Origin: Bifidobacterium pongonis
GTDB taxonomy: Bacteria > Actinomycetota > Actinomycetes > Actinomycetales > Bifidobacteriaceae
Length of the DNA: 34,027 bases
Assembly (NCBI RefSeq): GCF_019331805.1
Contig: NZ_JAHBBE010000029.1
Span: forward strand, 1-34,027
Direction: 5' to 3'
The translations under genes and the position numbers were made by a program. How positions within the stretch are numbered: the stretch's first letter is position 1; each line of letters opens with the position of its first letter. Shown one piece after another: positions 31,101 through 34,027 of the stretch. The notes beneath the pieces are model-generated. The model did no database searches and had not been told where the DNA came from. It saw only the letters and a list, made by a program, of their open reading frames with translations.

Positions 31101-34027
31101 TCACTTGCTCAGTTCGACGGCCTTGTTCAGCGCCTCCTGCAGTTTCTTCTGCGCGTCGCCGTACGCGGACCAGTCGCCGTTCTTCATGGCGGTCTGACCG
31201 TCCTGCATGGCCTTGGAGGCGTCGTTGAGCGCCTGCTGCAGTTCGGGGCTGCGCTGCGCGCCCGACGACGAACCGGAATCCGTCTTGTCGGACTTGCCGG
31301 TGCCACCAGACGAATCCGCGCCCGACGAATCGGACGAATCCGTGCCGGACGTGTCCGTCTTGGCCTGCGTATTGCCCGAAGCGTGGTCGGCGTCGCCGGC
31401 GTTCGCGCCGGAATCGCCGCCGAACACCTGGTCGAGCGCCTCGTCGAGCGTGTCGGCGAACCCGACCTGATCGCCGAACGCGACGAGCACCTTCTTGAGC
31501 AGCGGGAACGACGTGGCGCCGGAGGACTTCACATACACCGGCTGCACGTACACCAAGCCGCCGCCCAACGGCAGGGTCAGCAGGTTGCCGCGCACCACGT
31601 TCGTGGAGCCGGACTGCAGCAGGTTGAGCTCCTTGGAGACGTCGGCGTCGGCGTTGAAATTGTTCTGCGCCTGGCCCGGGCCCGGCACGTTCGAATCCTT
31701 CGGCAACTCCTGCAATCGTATGGTGCCGTAGTTCGGGCCTATCTTGCCCGCCGTCGAACCCGCGTCGGAATCCACCGACAGGAAGCCGGTGAGGATCTCA
31801 CGCGTGGACGTGCCCGCGGGGATGTACGAGGAAGTCAGCGAGAACACCGGCTCCTTCGTACCGCCCGTCTGCAAGGTCAGGTAGTAGGGCGGCTGCAGGA
31901 TGTCCTCGGACTGGGCCTGCTTCGACTCGGTCGGGTCGACCGGCGTCTGCCAGAAATCCTCGCCCGAATAGTACTGGCTGGCGGAGGTCACATGGTATTT
32001 GGCGAGCAGTTCGCGCTGCACCTTGAACAGGCTCTCCGGGTAGCGCAGGTGGCTCATCAGATCGCCGGAGATCTCGGACAGCTGGTGGTACTGGCCGGGG
32101 AAGATCTTCTCCCACGCCTTGATCACCGGATCCGTGTTGTCCCACACGTACAGGTCGACGGAACCGTCATACGCGTCGACGGTCGCCTTGACGGAGTTGC
32201 GGATGTAGTTCGCCTTCTGCGTGCCCAGGCCCTTGACCGTGCTGGAGTTGACGGTGGTGGAATCCTGGGTGGCGGAACCGAGTTCGGTCATCTGCGAGTA
32301 CGGGTAGGCGTCGGAGGTGGTGTAGCCGTCCACGATCCACTTGACGCGGCCATCCACCACGGCCGGGTACACGCGCCCGTCCAGCGTGAGGTAGGGCGCC
32401 ACCTTGGCGACGCGTTCGCGCGGCGAACGGTCGTAGAGGATCTGCGACTGGGAGGTCACGCGGTCGGAGAAGAGGATCTGGTCGGAACCGAAGCGGATCG
32501 CGTACATCAGCCTGGAGAACAGATTGCCCACGGAGGGGCCGCCGTCGCCCTTGAAGGTGTTGGTCGCGCCCTGGGAGCCGGTCGGATAGTCGAACTCCCA
32601 GGAGTCGGTGCCTTCCGGCGCGCCGACGATGGAGTATTCGCTCATGTTCGGCGAGAAGTAGATGCGCGGCTCGTAATGCTCGGATTCGGTGAGCTTGCCC
32701 TGGGTGGGGATGCCGGATTCGAAGAAGCGCGGCTGGCCGTCCGAAGTCACCTGGCTGCCGTAGGCCGCCACGACGCCGTAGCCGTGCGTGTACACGGTGT
32801 GGTCGTTCACCCAGTTGCGGTTGTCGTTGCCGTCGAGGTTGAGCTCGCGGGCCGCGATCACCGTGTCCTGGCTGGTGCCGTCGATGTTGTACTTGTCGAC
32901 GGTGAGCGAATCGGCGAACGTGTAGTACTGCTTGGACTGCTGCAGCTGCTTGAAGGTCGGGGACACGACCTGCGGGTCGAGCAGTCGGATCTGCGCGGTG
33001 CTTTCGCTTTCCGAACGCAGCGCGCCCTGCTTGCCCGTGGTGGTGGCCTTGTACTGCTCGGTCTTGAGCTTGCCCAGGCCGTAGGCGGCGCGGGTGGCGT
33101 CGATGTTGCGCTGGATGTACGTGGATTCCATCTCCTGGGCGTTCGGGTTCACGCGGAAACGCTGCAGCAGGGCCGGCCATGCGATGGTGAGCACCATGGA
33201 GACGATGACCGTGACGGCGATGGCGATCAGCGGCGTGCGCCACGCCTTCAACGCGGCGGAGGCGCGCACGCCGATCGGGGCGCTGCCTTCGAGCGCGTGC
33301 GAGCGCATGAGCCACACGCCCAGCACCACGCCGAGCACGGCGACCAGCACGGCCATGATGAGCGTGACGGGGATGGTGGCGTTGACGGTGGTGTAGGTGG
33401 CGCCGGTGATGCGAGAGCCTTCGGAGGTGAGGGTGGAGAACACGCCGAGCGCGATCTGCGCGGCCCAGCCGAACATGTTGAGCATCAGCCAGATGGCGAT
33501 CTGGCGGCGGGCGCGCTTGGTGATGGCGAACAGGCCACGGCCGTTCACCGGCATGGTGACGCGGATGCCGCCCATCATCGCATGGGTCGCGACGGAGAAC
33601 ACCAAGCCGACCAGCAGCAGGGTGGACAGCGCGGAGACCATGAGCTTCAGGCCCGGCAGGACGAACACGTAGAAGCCGTTGTCGATGCCGAACTGCGGGT
33701 CCTTGACGCCGAAGGGCTGGGCGTTGAACATGAGCAGGACCTGGGACCAGTCGACGTTGAAACGTGCGCCGAACACCACGCCGACCACTGCGGAGACGGC
33801 CACGGCCACGCGGCGCGCGTGCTTGGAGCTGACCGACTGCTTGATCTCGACCACGTTATCGTTCACGCGGATGCTGGAGCCGTCCGCCGCGGCGGGGCGC
33901 GCGCGGATGGCGAGCCATGCGGCCACGAAGCCCACGATGGCGGTCACCAGCGCGTACGCGGCCCACAGGCCGACCTTCACGCCGAGCTGCGTCCACACGA
34001 CCGACTGGAAGCCGAGCTGGCCGTACC
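31101..34027 (-). CDS. UPF0182 family large membrane protein (5' end beyond window)
   Basis: The frame is open from the window edge to the stop at 31101, about 975 residues visible. A GTG at 33998 is internal: the residues before it (YGQLGFQSVVWTQLG) match the conserved UPF0182 region. Several membrane segments occupy the first 300 or so visible residues. The large extracytoplasmic part includes RNIDATRAAYGL, VYTHGYGVVAAYG, EPRIYFS and FDYPTG, all conserved in the family. The end has an Asp/Ser/Gly-rich linker and an Ala/Gln-rich helix that finishes in ELSK. The function of UPF0182 is unknown; it is widespread in actinobacteria and cyanobacteria. Confidence 0.93.
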   Translation of the reverse strand, partial: YGQLGFQSVVWTQLGVKVGLWAAYALVTAIVGFVAAWLAIRARPAAADGSSIRVNDNVVEIKQSVSSKHARRVAVAVSAVVGVVFGARFNVDWSQVLLMFNAQPFGVKDPQFGIDNGFYVFVLPGLKLMVSALSTLLLVGLVFSVATHAMMGGIRVTMPVNGRGLFAITKRARRQIAIWLMLNMFGWAAQIALGVFSTLTSEGSRITGATYTTVNATIPVTLIMAVLVAVLGVVLGVWLMRSHALEGSAPIGVRASAALKAWRTPLIAIAVTVIVSMVLTIAWPALLQRFRVNPNAQEMESTYIQRNIDATRAAYGLGKLKTEQYKATTTGKQGALRSESESTAQIRLLDPQVVSPTFKQLQQSKQYYTFADSLTVDKYNIDGTSQDTVIAARELNLDGNDNRNWVNDHTVYTHGYGVVAAYGSQVTSDGQPRFFESGIPTQGKLTESEHYEPRIYFSPNMSEYSIVGAPEGTDSWEFDYPTGSQGATNTFKGDGGPSVGNLFSRLMYAIRFGSDQILFSDRVTSQSQILYDRSPRERVAKVAPYLTLDGRVYPAVVDGRVKWIVDGYTTSDAYPYSQMTELGSATQDSTTVNSSTVKGLGTQKANYIRNSVKATVDAYDGSVDLYVWDNTDPVIKAWEKIFPGQYHQLSEISGDLMSHLRYPESLFKVQRELLAKYHVTSASQYYSGEDFWQTPVDPTESKQAQSEDILQPPYYLTLQTGGTKEPVFSLTSSYIPAGTSTREILTGFLSVDSDAGSTAGKIGPNYGTIRLQELPKDSNVPGPGQAQNNFNADADVSKELNLLQSGSTNVVRGNLLTLPLGGGLVYVQPVYVKSSGATSFPLLKKVLVAFGDQVGFADTLDEALDQVFGGDSGANAGDADHASGNTQAKTDTSGTDSSDSSGADSSGGTGKSDKTDSGSSSGAQRSPELQQALNDASKAMQDGQTAMKNGDWSAYGDAQKKLQEALNKAVELSK

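Overview
The window looks like a chromosomal segment of a Bifidobacterium (Actinobacteria). The DNA is GC-rich. There are two WhiB proteins, a PdtaS-type kinase next to whiB1, two LytR-CpsA-Psr (LCP) proteins, a UPF0182 protein, and the actinobacterial gene order ppx / DUF501 / ftsB-like / eno / mfd / pth. This is inference from gene content and order; the species cannot be fixed from the sequence alone.

Layout. (1) Positions 1-3730, accessory-like: the tail of an unidentified + strand gene, a 14-TM drug-efflux MFS transporter (-), about 670 bp holding a headless reading-frame remnant and hairpins, and then a clearly AT-rich Abi_2/HEPN abortive-infection-type gene with its own promoter and a 14-bp hairpin in its leader. 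(2) 3728-6280: a ComF-like phosphoribosyltransferase with repeat-rich inserts, a HAD-IIB phosphatase, and a small metallopeptidase-family protein whose His-Glu pair appears lost. (3) 6294-17410, cell envelope and WhiB region: a tightly coupled whiB2-type / membrane GT2 glycosyltransferase / DUF5719 operon (-), divergent from LCP-1, LCP-2, an orphan EccC/FtsK-like ATPase and whiB1 (+). (4) 17440-21856: sensor kinase pdtaS (-), hemolysin III (+) behind an operator-like palindrome, greA, an FKBP prolyl isomerase and a small membrane protein (-). (5) 22035-30126, housekeeping, all on the - strand: pth-mfd-eno-ftsB-like-DUF501-ppx-tRNA-Leu(TAA). (6) 30347-34027: a GNAT acetyltransferase and a UPF0182 membrane protein cut by the window end.

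How the genes fit together. The middle block joins redox/NO-sensitive WhiB regulators to wall-polymer assembly: GT2 and DUF5719 on one side, and the LCP transferases that attach glycopolymers to peptidoglycan on the other. The right block is core information processing and glycolysis. Most gene ends carry strong hairpins, several shared by convergent genes.

The points most worth a second look are the Abi island with its structured leader and neighbouring hairpins, the orphan EccC-like ATPase, the repeated PSFxP-basic motif in LCP-2, the apparent pseudo-metallopeptidase, two promoters that imply leaderless mRNAs (pdtaS and the EccC-like gene), and several in-gene or intergenic minisatellites.
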